Shown here piece after piece: positions 1-6,625 of a stretch of DNA of 18,457 nucleotides. Where the stretch lies: positions 1-18,457 of the forward strand of contig JAGWMT010000034.1 in assembly GCA_028871595.1 (NCBI GenBank), written 5' to 3'. This DNA is from Elusimicrobiota bacterium (GTDB taxonomy: Bacteria; Elusimicrobiota; Elusimicrobia; UBA1565; UBA9628). The stretch's first letter is position 1. Each line of letters opens with the position of its first letter. The notes under the pieces were generated by a model, which had not been told where the DNA came from, searched no databases, and worked only from the letters and a program-made list of their open reading frames with translations. A program made the translations under genes and the position numbers.

Positions 1-401
1 ATCACGATGCCGAACTGGCGCTCGATCGCGGCGGCCAGGCCAAGCTCCTTGATGCCGAGCACGCGGGCGGCGATCATGGTGTCGAACAGGTTGGAGAAGG
101 TGAAGCCGTAATCCCGCTTCAAGCACAGCACGTCGTACTCCCCCGCGTGGAAAAGTTTTTCGATGTTCGGATCGGCGAACAGCGGACCCAGCGCGCTGAT
201 GTCCGGGATGGCGATGGGGTCCACGATGTAATCGTCCGTCGGCGAGGAGATCTGGACCAGGCAGACCTTCTCCCGGTAGGCGTAAAAGCCGTTGGACTCG
301 GTGTCGAACGCCAGGCGCGGGCATTTCGCCAGCTCCACGCACACCTCTTCGAGGTGCTCGCGGGCGGTGATCAAGATGGCGATGCGGTGGTCGTTGGGCA
401 T
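1..401 (-). CDS. rnd: Ribonuclease D (3'-5' exoribonuclease), partial at left edge
   Basis: The first 133 codons are present; the rest lies beyond base 1. RNase D is a DEDDy-type 3'-5' exoribonuclease that trims tRNA and other stable RNA ends. Two of the three exonuclease motifs are visible: motif I is FDTES with D33 and E35, and motif II is HAGEYDVLCLKRDYG with H85 and D90. The third motif and the HRDC domain would be outside the window. The ATG at 401 gives an N-terminus of the same length as E. coli Rnd before motif I, which supports this start. No Shine-Dalgarno site is evident; the ATG sits 9 bases after the U-tract of a terminator-like hairpin, with a strong promoter further upstream. 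The family call is firm. Rnd itself rather than a close DEDDy relative is likely but not certain without the C-terminus. Confidence 0.88.
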   Translation of the reverse strand, partial: MPNDHRIAILITAREHLEEVCVELAKCPRLAFDTESNGFYAYREKVCLVQISSPTDDYIVDPIAIPDISALGPLFADPNIEKLFHAGEYDVLCLKRDYGFTFSNLFDTMIAARVLGIKELGLAAAIERQFGIV

Positions 402-410
402 TAAGGCAAT

Positions 411-444
411 AAAAAACCGGAGCGCCCCCGTATCGGCGTTCCGG
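411..444 (-). terminator. Intrinsic terminator/attenuator in the rnd leader
   Basis: On the minus strand CCGGAACGCC (444-435) pairs with GGCGCTCCGG (426-417) with one A-C mismatch and an 8-base loop. Six T residues follow at once (416-411). This is a canonical intrinsic terminator shape. It lies downstream of the promoter at 470-498 and ends 9 bases before the rnd ATG, so it could attenuate rnd transcription, or simply end transcripts of the gene whose stop is at 524. Confidence 0.7.
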
Positions 445-469
445 GTCGAGCGTCCTGTCCTTCCCTCAG

Positions 470-498
470 TTTATAACAGGTAAGGACGATGCCGTCAA
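470..498 (-). promoter_or_regulatory. Sigma70-type promoter upstream of rnd
   Basis: On the minus strand the -35 box is TTGACG (498-493) and the -10 box is TATAAA (475-470), separated by exactly 17 bases. The predicted transcription start is near 463, giving rnd a leader of about 60 nt that contains the terminator-like hairpin at 444-411. The motif CCTGTTATA around the -10 also occurs in the proC promoter. Confidence 0.75.
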
Positions 499-523
499 CC
501 CTCCTGTCCTTGCTTATCGGGCG

Positions 524-1603
524 CTACTGACCGGAACGCGGATACAGCGGCTCGGAGAGAGGCATCAGCCCGCCGGCGACGTAGCCCGCCGTGCGCAGGT
601 CGCCGAAGTCCCGGTAGCCGCGGAAGAAGCCGCCGGCGTCCTCAAGGACGGCGTAGGGCCCGGAGGCGTCGCGCTGGACGCCGCGAAACGCGCCCGCGGC
701 GGTCTTCCCGCCCGGCAAGGTCAGCTCCACCGGCGTTCCCAGAGGAACTTTGGCGTTGATCTCCTCAATCGTGCCGACGTTCCCGCGCGACGAGTAATGC
801 TCGGTTCGCAGGGAGACCGCGTCGATCTGGTGAAACTCGCGCTGCACATGCGTGACGCCCTTCGGTCCCTGAAGTTGGACGGACTCGCCGTCCGCCGTCA
901 TGACGCGGCCCGAAACGGTCTGCCGCGACCATTTCGGATCGTCGAGATCGTGGATGTCCATGTCCACCACGCGGCCCTTGTAGGCGGCCAAGTCCTTGAA
1001 AGGGTCGGCCACCGCGGGACGGTCGTGCACGACGACCTCCGCGGGACGGAAGGCCGCCCCGTCGAAGATCACGTCCACCAGGCGGCGGACGCCGGTGACG
1101 TCCATGTTGCCGCGGTCCAGGCCGATGAGCTTGCCCGCGGACTCGAAGACCATTTGGTTCCCGTTCATGCCGCGGAACCGTCCGTCCAGCTTCTCGCCGT
1201 CGGCGAGGGCGATGCGGACCTGCGGGCTGCTCGCGGGCGCGTTCGACATGGATTTAAGAATCGCCTTCGCGCCGTCGCCGGGCGTGGAGGCGACCAGGCC
1301 CTTCCATTCGGACGGGGTGTAGTGCTTCCCGGCCGCGGGAAGGGCGGCGGGGTTGACGGGAATCAGCGCCGACGGCGGCATCGGACTGACGGCGGAAGGC
1401 GCGGCGGCCGAGAGAGGCGCCGCGGGGGTCCCCGCCGGCGCGGAGAGCGGGGGGCTCAAGGCCGGAGCGGAGACGAAGGCGGGGACGGGACGGGCGGACG
1501 CTGCTCCGGCTCCGTCGGCCGCCGAAGCGGCCTCGGCGTTCATCTGCGCCGCGCCGGGACCGGCCGCCAGCGCGCAAAGCAACAAAGTCAGGGGGGCGTT
1601 CAT
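524..1603 (-). CDS. Secreted protein with three Sm-like/SH3-like repeats, unknown function
   Basis: This 359-residue protein starts with a signal peptide (MNAPLTLLLCALAAGPGAAQ). A low-complexity Ala/Pro/Ser-rich stretch follows, to about residue 92. The rest holds three similar units, roughly at residues 127-175, 225-266 and 291-340. Each is built as a beta-rich pattern of the type 'V-x-L-x-x-G-x-x-x-x-G-x-F/V-R-G/M', then a 'V-x-L/F-E-x-x-G' strand, as in GRFRGMNGNQMVFESAGKLI and GAFRGVQRDASGPYAVLED. This resembles small Sm-like or SH3-like barrels but I recognise no named family. The ATG at 1603 was chosen because the signal peptide begins there and a promoter ends 6 bases before it; the open frame continues upstream only as a shadow of proC. 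Export is well supported; the fold is inference and the function unknown. Confidence 0.8.
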   Translation of the reverse strand: MNAPLTLLLCALAAGPGAAQMNAEAASAADGAGAASARPVPAFVSAPALSPPLSAPAGTPAAPLSAAAPSAVSPMPPSALIPVNPAALPAAGKHYTPSEWKGLVASTPGDGAKAILKSMSNAPASSPQVRIALADGEKLDGRFRGMNGNQMVFESAGKLIGLDRGNMDVTGVRRLVDVIFDGAAFRPAEVVVHDRPAVADPFKDLAAYKGRVVDMDIHDLDDPKWSRQTVSGRVMTADGESVQLQGPKGVTHVQREFHQIDAVSLRTEHYSSRGNVGTIEEINAKVPLGTPVELTLPGGKTAAGAFRGVQRDASGPYAVLEDAGGFFRGYRDFGDLRTAGYVAGGLMPLSEPLYPRSGQ

Positions 1604-1609
1604 GGCGAC

Positions 1610-1638
1610 AGTGTAGGCCCGGGGTGGAGATCCGTCAA
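1610..1638 (-). promoter_or_regulatory. Promoter of the Sm-like secreted protein gene, predicted leaderless
   Basis: On the minus strand TTGACG (1638-1633), 17 bases, TACACT (1615-1610), then only 6 bases (GTCGCC) to the ATG at 1603. With a start 6-7 bases after the -10, transcription would begin at the start codon. No Shine-Dalgarno site precedes the ATG. It separates this gene from proC, which ends at 1651. Confidence 0.75.
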
Positions 1639-1650
1639 GGAACCCCGGAG

Positions 1651-2475
1651 CTATTCGGCGAAGAGGCGCGACAATTCCTGGGACCGCTTGGTCGCGGCCT
1701 CGACGCCGTCGATCAGCAGGGAGCGCAGGCCTTTGCTTTCGAGCACGTGGATGGCGGTGATGGCCGTGCCGCCGGGAGTGGTCACTTCGTCTTTCAAGAT
1801 GGCGGGGTGCTTGCCGGTCTCGATGACCAGCTTCGCCGCGCCCAGGACGGTCTGAGCGGCCAGCTTGGCGGCGACGGCGCGGGGGATGCCCATCTTCACG
1901 CCGCCGTCGATCATGGCCTCGATGACCATGTAGATGTACACAGGTCCCGAGCCGGACAGACCCGTGACCGCGTCCAGCGCGGACTCCGGAAGCGTGACGC
2001 AGAGTCCCACGGACTTGAAGACGGCCTCCGCCCGGGCCAGGTCCTTCTCTCCCGCGTGCGCGCCGGCCGCGATGGCCGTGGCGCCGGCGTCCACCAGGCA
2101 GGGGGTGTTGGGCATCGCGCGGACGATGGGGCATTCCGTCCGCAGGGCCTTGGCGATGGCGGCCGTGGTGATTCCGGCCATCACCGAGATCACCAACTGA
2201 TCCTTCTTGATCGAGCCGGCCAGCTGAGCCATCACGGCCTTGGCCATCTGCGGCTTGACGGCCAGGATCACGATGTCGGCCTCGGCGACCGCCTTCTTGT
2301 TGTCGGACGAGGTCCGCACGCCCCATTTTTTCTGAAGCTCGGCCAGGGCCTCGGGCGAGCGCCGGGTCGCGACGATGCTCTTGGCGGGGACCAGTTTGGA
2401 GCGGATCATGCCGCCGATCATGGCTCCCGCCATGTGTCCGGCGCCGACCACGGCGATCATCTGGTTCTTCAGCAT
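1651..2475 (-). CDS. proC: Pyrroline-5-carboxylate reductase
   Basis: This 274-residue enzyme catalyses the last step of proline synthesis, the NAD(P)H-dependent reduction of pyrroline-5-carboxylate, in the cytoplasm. The N-terminal Rossmann motif is IAVVGAGHMAGAMIGGMI (residues 7-24). The middle holds the conserved RAMPNTPCLVDAGATAI segment. The C-terminal dimerisation domain carries the family signature SGSGPVYIYMVIEAMIDGGV and ends with a GGTAITAIHVLE stretch. The length is typical of the family. The ATG at 2475 is right before the Rossmann strand and 8 bases after a -10 box; an AAGGAG sits only 3 bases from the ATG, too close to be a standard ribosome site and probably outside or at the very edge of the transcript. 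It is transcribed separately from the gene at 524-1603, which has its own promoter. Confidence 0.97.
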   Translation of the reverse strand: MLKNQMIAVVGAGHMAGAMIGGMIRSKLVPAKSIVATRRSPEALAELQKKWGVRTSSDNKKAVAEADIVILAVKPQMAKAVMAQLAGSIKKDQLVISVMAGITTAAIAKALRTECPIVRAMPNTPCLVDAGATAIAAGAHAGEKDLARAEAVFKSVGLCVTLPESALDAVTGLSGSGPVYIYMVIEAMIDGGVKMGIPRAVAAKLAAQTVLGAAKLVIETGKHPAILKDEVTTPGGTAITAIHVLESKGLRSLLIDGVEAATKRSQELSRLFAE

Positions 2476-2483
2476 AGGCTCCT

Positions 2484-2512
2484 TATATAACAGGGGAGGG
2501 CGGGTCCGTCAA
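2484..2512 (-). promoter_or_regulatory. proC promoter, near-leaderless
   Basis: On the minus strand TTGACG (2512-2507), 17 bases, TATATA (2489-2484), then 8 bases to the proC ATG at 2475. The predicted transcription start falls within 1-2 bases of the start codon. The first bases of the spacer (GA) and the end (CCTGT) match neighbouring promoters in this window. Confidence 0.75.
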
Positions 2513-2568
2513 GGACGGACTTCGCAAACACGTAACAAGGTTGTAATGCGTTATTTCGACGGCGGGGT

Positions 2569-2574
2569 TATACT
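2569..2574 (+). promoter_or_regulatory. -10 box of the 49-codon gene, predicted leaderless
   Basis: TATACT ends 6 bases before the ATG at 2581, the same spacing as at 1610 and 7927. No good -35 is found at 16-18 bases; TTGTAA at 2541-2546 is 22 bases away, too far. The call rests on the -10 and its position. Confidence 0.5.
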
Positions 2575-2580
2575 CGGAAT

Positions 2581-2730
2581 ATGAAATTAGCGCTGTCGGC
2601 CAAGATCACCTGCGACCCCAAGAACATCCGGGAGAACCGCTGGGCTCACGACACCGCCCACGTCTTCCTGCACTCCGTCCTGAAGGCCCAGCGCGCCGCC
2701 TCCGGCCGCGAGAAGGTCCGCAAACACTAG
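2581..2730 (+). CDS. Small basic protein, 49 aa, unknown function
   Basis: The frame begins MKLALSAKITCDPKNIREN and ends REKVRKH, followed by TAG. 45 of its 49 codons end in G or C, as expected for a real gene in this genome. It has a -10 box 6 bases upstream and a strong intrinsic terminator 25 bases downstream, so it looks like a complete single-gene unit. It is rich in His, Arg and Lys, has no signal peptide or membrane segment, and a likely helix over the second half (WAHDTAHVFLHSVLKAQRA). It may bind nucleic acid or a protein partner, but nothing in it identifies a family. It diverges from proC. Confidence 0.7.
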   Translation: MKLALSAKITCDPKNIRENRWAHDTAHVFLHSVLKAQRAASGREKVRKH

Positions 2731-2754
2731 CTCTTTCGGCCCCTCCGAAGACAA

Positions 2755-2797
2755 GGCGCCCGGGACGAGAAAAAGCCCCGGGCGCCGCGTTTTTCTC
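2755..2797 (+). terminator. Intrinsic terminator of the 49-codon gene
   Basis: GGCGCCCGGG (2755-2764) pairs perfectly with CCCGGGCGCC (2777-2786) around a 12-base loop, followed by TTTTT at 2790-2794. The stem is 10 bp and all G/C, so it should be strong in the plus direction. There is no matching T-run for the minus strand. Confidence 0.85.
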
Positions 2798-2829
2798 CCC
2801 TGGGCGCGGATGGCCGTTTGGCCCGGCTG

Positions 2830-2867
2830 AACTGTTGGCGCCAGCAGTTGACTGTCCCCGGGGACAG
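2830..2867. repeat. Two adjacent palindromes (REP-like)
   Basis: The first palindrome (2830-2849) has arms AACTG/CAGTT around TGGCGCCA with one mismatched pair. Two bases later comes the perfect 16-bp palindrome CTGTCCCCGGGGACAG (2852-2867). They sit in the intergenic gap between two convergent transcription units. They look like a repetitive extragenic palindrome or a protein-binding site; copy number elsewhere is unknown. Confidence 0.5.
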
Positions 2868-2890
2868 CTTAATTGTGGATAACGCGAATA

Positions 2891-2909
2891 AGTCCGACCG
2901 GTTCGGACT
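2891..2909 (-). terminator. Weak hairpin after the threonine operon
   Basis: AGTCCGA and TCGGACT form a perfect 7-bp stem with a 5-base loop, 15 bases beyond the exonuclease stop on the minus strand. The following bases (TTATTCG) are only mildly T-rich, so it may be a weak intrinsic terminator or, given its symmetry, a binding site. Confidence 0.4.
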
Positions 2910-2923
2910 CGAATGGAACGACG

Positions 2924-3457
2924 TTACAGCTTGACGCCGTGCTTTTCGGCCGCGATGACGATCTGCGCGCAGGCCAGCGCGTCGGACAGCGCCTCGTGGT
3001 GGTTGAGCTCGATCTTCAGGTGGGCGCAGACGTTGGGAAGCTTGGTCGGGTAGATGCTCCAGGTGCTGCGCGCGAGCTTCACGGTATCGATGAAGCGGTG
3101 CGGCGGCTTGGGGAGCCTGGCGGCGGCGCAGCATGCGGTCAGCACGCCGTTGTCGAACGGGGCGTTGTGGGCGGCCATGAAGTGCGCGCCGGCCAGGAGA
3201 CTTTCCAGCTTCGGCCAGGCCTGCCCGAAGGTCGGGGCGTCCAGAACCATGTCCGGCTTGATGCCGTGGATGTAGGTGAACTGGAACTCGGCCGGCGCGG
3301 GCGTGAACAGGTCCCCGGCCTCCAGACGCGGGGGACGGATCAACTGGACGGCCTTCTGGGTGATCACGCCGTTCTCCACGCGCACCAGGCCCACGGAGCA
3401 GGCGGAATCCGGGCCCGTGTCCGCGGTCTCGAAGTCGATGGCGACGAAGACGGACAT
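2924..3457 (-). CDS. DEDDh 3'-5' exonuclease (RNase T/DNA Pol III epsilon fold)
   Basis: This 177-residue protein is a single exonuclease domain. Motif I is IDFETA with D8 and E10, motif II is HNAPFDNGVL with D102, and motif III is HHEALSDALA with H154 and D159, which makes it the DEDDh type. It resembles stand-alone bacterial exonucleases of the Pol III epsilon/ExoX group, with the typical SACSVGLVRVENG segment after motif I. Whether it acts on DNA or RNA cannot be told. The ATG overlaps the lysC stop (TAATG), so it should be translated by coupling as the last gene of the threonine operon. Nothing in the sequence explains why an exonuclease is in this operon. The family is sure; the substrate is open. 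Confidence 0.93.
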   Translation of the reverse strand: MSVFVAIDFETADTGPDSACSVGLVRVENGVITQKAVQLIRPPRLEAGDLFTPAPAEFQFTYIHGIKPDMVLDAPTFGQAWPKLESLLAGAHFMAAHNAPFDNGVLTACCAAARLPKPPHRFIDTVKLARSTWSIYPTKLPNVCAHLKIELNHHEALSDALACAQIVIAAEKHGVKL

Positions 3458-4686
3458 TATTTGCGCCCCCGGGAAAGGCCGTAGGCCTTGTGCAGCGCGC
3501 GCAGGGCGGTCTCGCCGGAGCCCAGGTCCACCACGCAGGACACGCGCAGGTCGGACGCGGAGATCATGTGGATGTTGATCTTCTGGTCGGCCAACGCCTT
3601 GAACATGGTCGCGGCGATCTTCGGCGAATGGCGGAAGCCGGTGCCCACGGCGGAGATCTTGGCGACCTGGTCGTTGAGGTCCACGCGTTCGGCGCGCAGG
3701 GCGCGAGCGACCGCCTCCAGCGATTTCTTCGCCTTCACCGCGAAGCCTTTGGGGGTCATGAAGGACATGTCGTTGACGCCCGACTGGCTGGGGGCGGATT
3801 GGATGATCATGTCCACGGGGATGTCGTCGGCGGCCAGCGCCGTCAGCACCTTGGCCGCCACGCCGGGCTGGTCCGGGACGCCGACGACGGTGAGGCGCAC
3901 CTCGCTCTTGTCGAGCGCCAGGCTGGATACGAACGCTTTTTCCAACATCAGCTCCTCCTGAGCGACGATCCAGGTGCCGGCCTGGGGGTGGAAGGCGGAA
4001 CGCACGTGGATGCGCACTCCGAAGCGCTCGGCGACCTCCATGGAGCGGGCCTGCATGACCTGCGCGCCGGCGCCGGCCAGCTCCAGCATCTCCTCGAACG
4101 AGATCCGCGGCAGCTTGCGCGCGTCGTGCACGATGCGCGGGTCGGCGGTGTAGACTCCCTTCACGTCCGAGAAAATTTCGCAGCGGCCCGTCTTCAGCGA
4201 CGAGGCCAGCGCCACCGCGGTCAGATCCGAGCCCCCTCGGCCCAAGGTGGCCGTGTCGCCGTTGGGCGCCAGGCCCTGGAAGCCGGCGACCACGACGATT
4301 TTCTTTTCCTTCAAATGCCGGAGGATGGCCCGCGTGCGGATGCGGCGGATCTGCGCGCGGCCGGGGGCGCCGACGGCGTCGATGCCGGCCTGAGGACCCG
4401 TCAACGACACGGCGGGGACCCCGCGGGCCTTGCACGCCATGGCGAACAGGGCGATTCCGACCTGTTCGCCGGTGGCCACCAACTGGTCCAGCTCCCGGTC
4501 GTCGGGCGCGGGGGTGACGCGCTCGGCCAGAGCGATCAGCTCGTCGGTCATCTCGCCGGGGGCGGAGACGACGACCACGACCCCGAAGCCCTTGCGGCGC
4601 TCGGCGATGGCGCGTTCCGCCGCGCGCTGGATCTTTTCGGGATCGGCGACGGACGTGCCGCCGAACTTCATCACCGTGATCTTCAT
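3457..4686 (-). CDS. lysC: Aspartate kinase
   Basis: Aspartate kinase (409 residues) phosphorylates aspartate, the first step toward lysine, methionine and threonine. The N-terminal kinase domain opens with MKFGGTSV (residues 6-13) and continues with the substrate segment LVATGEQVGIALFA, the GRGGSDLTAVALA motif and the SDVKGVYTADPR signature. The C-terminal half has two ACT domains; one contains LTVVGVPDQPGVAAKVL and the other ISAVGTGFRHSPKIAATMF, with the IHMISAS ligand-site segment. ACT domains in this family usually bind lysine and/or threonine as feedback inhibitors. Length fits a monofunctional enzyme, not a fusion with homoserine dehydrogenase. The ATG shares one base with the thrB stop (TGATG) and the stop shares one base with the exonuclease ATG. 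Confidence 0.97.
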   Translation of the reverse strand: MKITVMKFGGTSVADPEKIQRAAERAIAERRKGFGVVVVVSAPGEMTDELIALAERVTPAPDDRELDQLVATGEQVGIALFAMACKARGVPAVSLTGPQAGIDAVGAPGRAQIRRIRTRAILRHLKEKKIVVVAGFQGLAPNGDTATLGRGGSDLTAVALASSLKTGRCEIFSDVKGVYTADPRIVHDARKLPRISFEEMLELAGAGAQVMQARSMEVAERFGVRIHVRSAFHPQAGTWIVAQEELMLEKAFVSSLALDKSEVRLTVVGVPDQPGVAAKVLTALAADDIPVDMIIQSAPSQSGVNDMSFMTPKGFAVKAKKSLEAVARALRAERVDLNDQVAKISAVGTGFRHSPKIAATMFKALADQKINIHMISASDLRVSCVVDLGSGETALRALHKAYGLSRGRK

Positions 4687-5606
4687 CAGCGCTCGATGCG
4701 GACGCCTTGATGATCCACGTCCAAGGCCAGCCAGCGCGACGCGATCCGCTTCTTGAGGAAGGCCCGCTTCATCGCCGAGCCCACCTTGGGGGCGCGGTCT
4801 CCTTCCACGAACGCGAACAGCGTCGGTCCGGAGCCCGACAGCGCGGCGCCGGCGGCGCCGGCCTTGACCGCGGCGGCCAGAGCCTCGCGCAGGCCCGGCA
4901 CCAGTTTGGCGCGGTACGGCTGGTGCAGGCGGTCGTCCATCAGGTCCGCGAGATGCCCGGTGCGTCCCGTTTCCAGCGCGCGCGCCAAAAGGATCGCGCG
5001 CGAGGAGTTGTAAACCGCGTCGGCCAGCGGCACCTTTTTCGGCAGCGCGGCGCGCGCCTTCTTCGTGGCCAGCTCGAACGCGGGAATGCAGACGACCGAG
5101 GACAGCGACGGATGGATGTTGAGCCGGTTCGCCCGGGAGCGTCCGTTCTCGGTCAGACTGGCGGTGAGCCCGCCGTGCACGCAGGGGGCGACGTTGTCGG
5201 GGTGCCCTTCCAACGCGACGGCCAGCGCCTCCAGCTCGTCCTCGGAGCGGCGCAAGGTTCCGAACAGGTGCGCGCCGGCCCACAGGCCGGCCACCGCGGC
5301 GGCGGCCGACGAGCCCAGTCCGCGCGCCAGAGGGATGCGATTCACGGATTTGAAGAGTAGGCGGCCGGGCAGATTGGACGGCAGGATCAAGCGCGCGGCC
5401 TTCACCAGCATGTTCTTCTGATCGCGGGGCAACGCGGCGGCGCCCTCGCCGGAAATCTCGACGGCGGCCGGGCCGCGGTCCTCGTGCAGCTCCAGGGTCA
5501 GCTCGTTGCGCAGATCCAGGGCCAAGCCCAGGCAGTCGAAGCCCGGCCCCAGATTGCTGGTCGTGGCCGGAACCGACACCGTCACGCGCGCCAGGATCTT
5601 GCTCAC
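4686..5606 (-). CDS. thrB: Homoserine kinase
   Basis: This GHMP-family kinase (306 residues) phosphorylates homoserine using ATP. The N-terminus has VSVPATTSNLGPGFDCLGLA, characteristic of ThrB. The ATP-binding loop is IPLARGLGSSAAA (residues 91-103), and the C-terminal glycine-rich motif is GAALSGSGPTLFAF. The start is GTG at 5606, overlapping the thrC stop by four bases (GTGA). It is preceded by GGAGGAG at 10 bases, one of the clearer ribosome sites of this operon. The stop overlaps the lysC ATG by one base. Confidence 0.96.
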   Translation of the reverse strand: MSKILARVTVSVPATTSNLGPGFDCLGLALDLRNELTLELHEDRGPAAVEISGEGAAALPRDQKNMLVKAARLILPSNLPGRLLFKSVNRIPLARGLGSSAAAAVAGLWAGAHLFGTLRRSEDELEALAVALEGHPDNVAPCVHGGLTASLTENGRSRANRLNIHPSLSSVVCIPAFELATKKARAALPKKVPLADAVYNSSRAILLARALETGRTGHLADLMDDRLHQPYRAKLVPGLREALAAAVKAGAAGAALSGSGPTLFAFVEGDRAPKVGSAMKRAFLKKRIASRWLALDVDHQGVRIER

Positions 5607-6625
5607 AGTCGTATGGCTCCTCCCGCCTTGACGCGGCGGATTTTGGGCCTGAAGCGCTCGGCGGCGCCGGGATCCTTCAAGCCGTTGCCGGTCAGGATGC
5701 ACACCGTGAGACCCTTGGGCGCGCGGCGCGCTTTCGCCAGCTTGAACAGCCCCGCGACCGGCGCGGCGGAGCTGGGTTCGCAGAACACGCCTTCCTCGCG
5801 GGCCAGGAACGCGTAGGCGGACAGGATCTCGGCGTCGCTGACCGATCCGAACGCGCCGCGGGATTCGTCGCACGCGTCCCAGGCCGTCTTCCAGCCGGTG
5901 GGATGGCCGATGCGGATGGCGGTGGCCAGGGTCTGCGGCTTGTCCACGAACCGTCCTTCGACGAAGGGCGCGGCGCCGGCGGCCTGCCAGCCGAACATCC
6001 GGGGCTTCAGGCCCAGTTCCAAGTAGCCTTTCCAATACGCGCTGATGTTTCCCGCGTTGCCCACGGGGATGAAGTGGTTGTCCGGAGCTCGCCCCAGCTG
6101 CTCGACGATCTCGAAGGCGCCCGTCTTCTGGCCTTCCAGACGGAACGGATTGGTGGAGTTCACCAGGACGAAGCCCTCGGTCTTGGCGGCGACGTGAGCC
6201 AATTGCAGGGCCTCGTCGAAGTTGCCGTCGACCTCCACGATCTCGGCGCCGTGCATCACCGCCTGGGAGAGTTTGCCGGCCGCGACCTTGCCCTTGGGAA
6301 GGAACACGACGCAGCGCAGGCCCGCGCGCGCGGCGTACGCCGCGGCCGAGGCCGAGGTATTGCCCGTGGACGCGCACAGCACGCCGGTCGCTCCGCCCTC
6401 GGCGGCCTTCGACACGGCCAAGGTCATGCCGCGGTCCTTGAACGAGCCCGTCGGATTCAGCCCCTCCAGCTTCAGATGCACGGACCCGGGCGGAAGGCCC
6501 GCCGCCTTCGCGACGCGGTCGGCGCGGACCAGGGGCGTGTCGCCCTCGCCGAGAGTGACGATGGGCGTGCGCGCGGTCACGGGCAGGCGCGACTTCCAGC
6601 GCGCGATCAGTCCCAGGCGGCTCAT
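5603..6625 (-). CDS. thrC: Threonine synthase
   Basis: This PLP enzyme (340 residues) converts O-phosphohomoserine to threonine, the final step of the pathway. The PLP lysine lies in the signature GSFKDRGM (K63). The phosphate-binding segment STGNTSASAAAYAARAG follows, as does the VNSTNPFRLEGQKTGAFEI region, and the glycine-rich ILTGNGLKD near the C-terminus. The length matches the shorter class of bacterial threonine synthases. I chose the ATG at 6625 because it overlaps the hom stop by four bases (ATGA); the in-frame ATG at 6646 would lengthen the protein by seven residues and lies well inside hom. Neither has a clear ribosome site. Confidence 0.96.
   Translation of the reverse strand: MSRLGLIARWKSRLPVTARTPIVTLGEGDTPLVRADRVAKAAGLPPGSVHLKLEGLNPTGSFKDRGMTLAVSKAAEGGATGVLCASTGNTSASAAAYAARAGLRCVVFLPKGKVAAGKLSQAVMHGAEIVEVDGNFDEALQLAHVAAKTEGFVLVNSTNPFRLEGQKTGAFEIVEQLGRAPDNHFIPVGNAGNISAYWKGYLELGLKPRMFGWQAAGAAPFVEGRFVDKPQTLATAIRIGHPTGWKTAWDACDESRGAFGSVSDAEILSAYAFLAREEGVFCEPSSAAPVAGLFKLAKARRAPKGLTVCILTGNGLKDPGAAERFRPKIRRVKAGGAIRL

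Noticed and set aside
147..483. Plus-strand small frames over rnd
   Set aside because: They are antisense to a clear RNase D with its motifs, and have no promoter or recognisable product.
1604..2326. Long extension upstream of the Sm-like gene in its frame
   Set aside because: It overlaps proC on the same strand and reads as Gly/Arg-rich shadow sequence; the promoter at 1610-1638 and the signal peptide mark the true start at 1603.
2531..2541. CGTAACAAGGT, as at the 3' end of 16S rRNA
   Set aside because: Only 11 bases match and the surroundings do not resemble rRNA; coincidence in a promoter region.
2727..3134. Minus-strand open frame across the intergenic gap
   Set aside because: It covers a terminator and palindromes and overlaps the exonuclease in another frame; Arg/Pro-rich translation with no domain.
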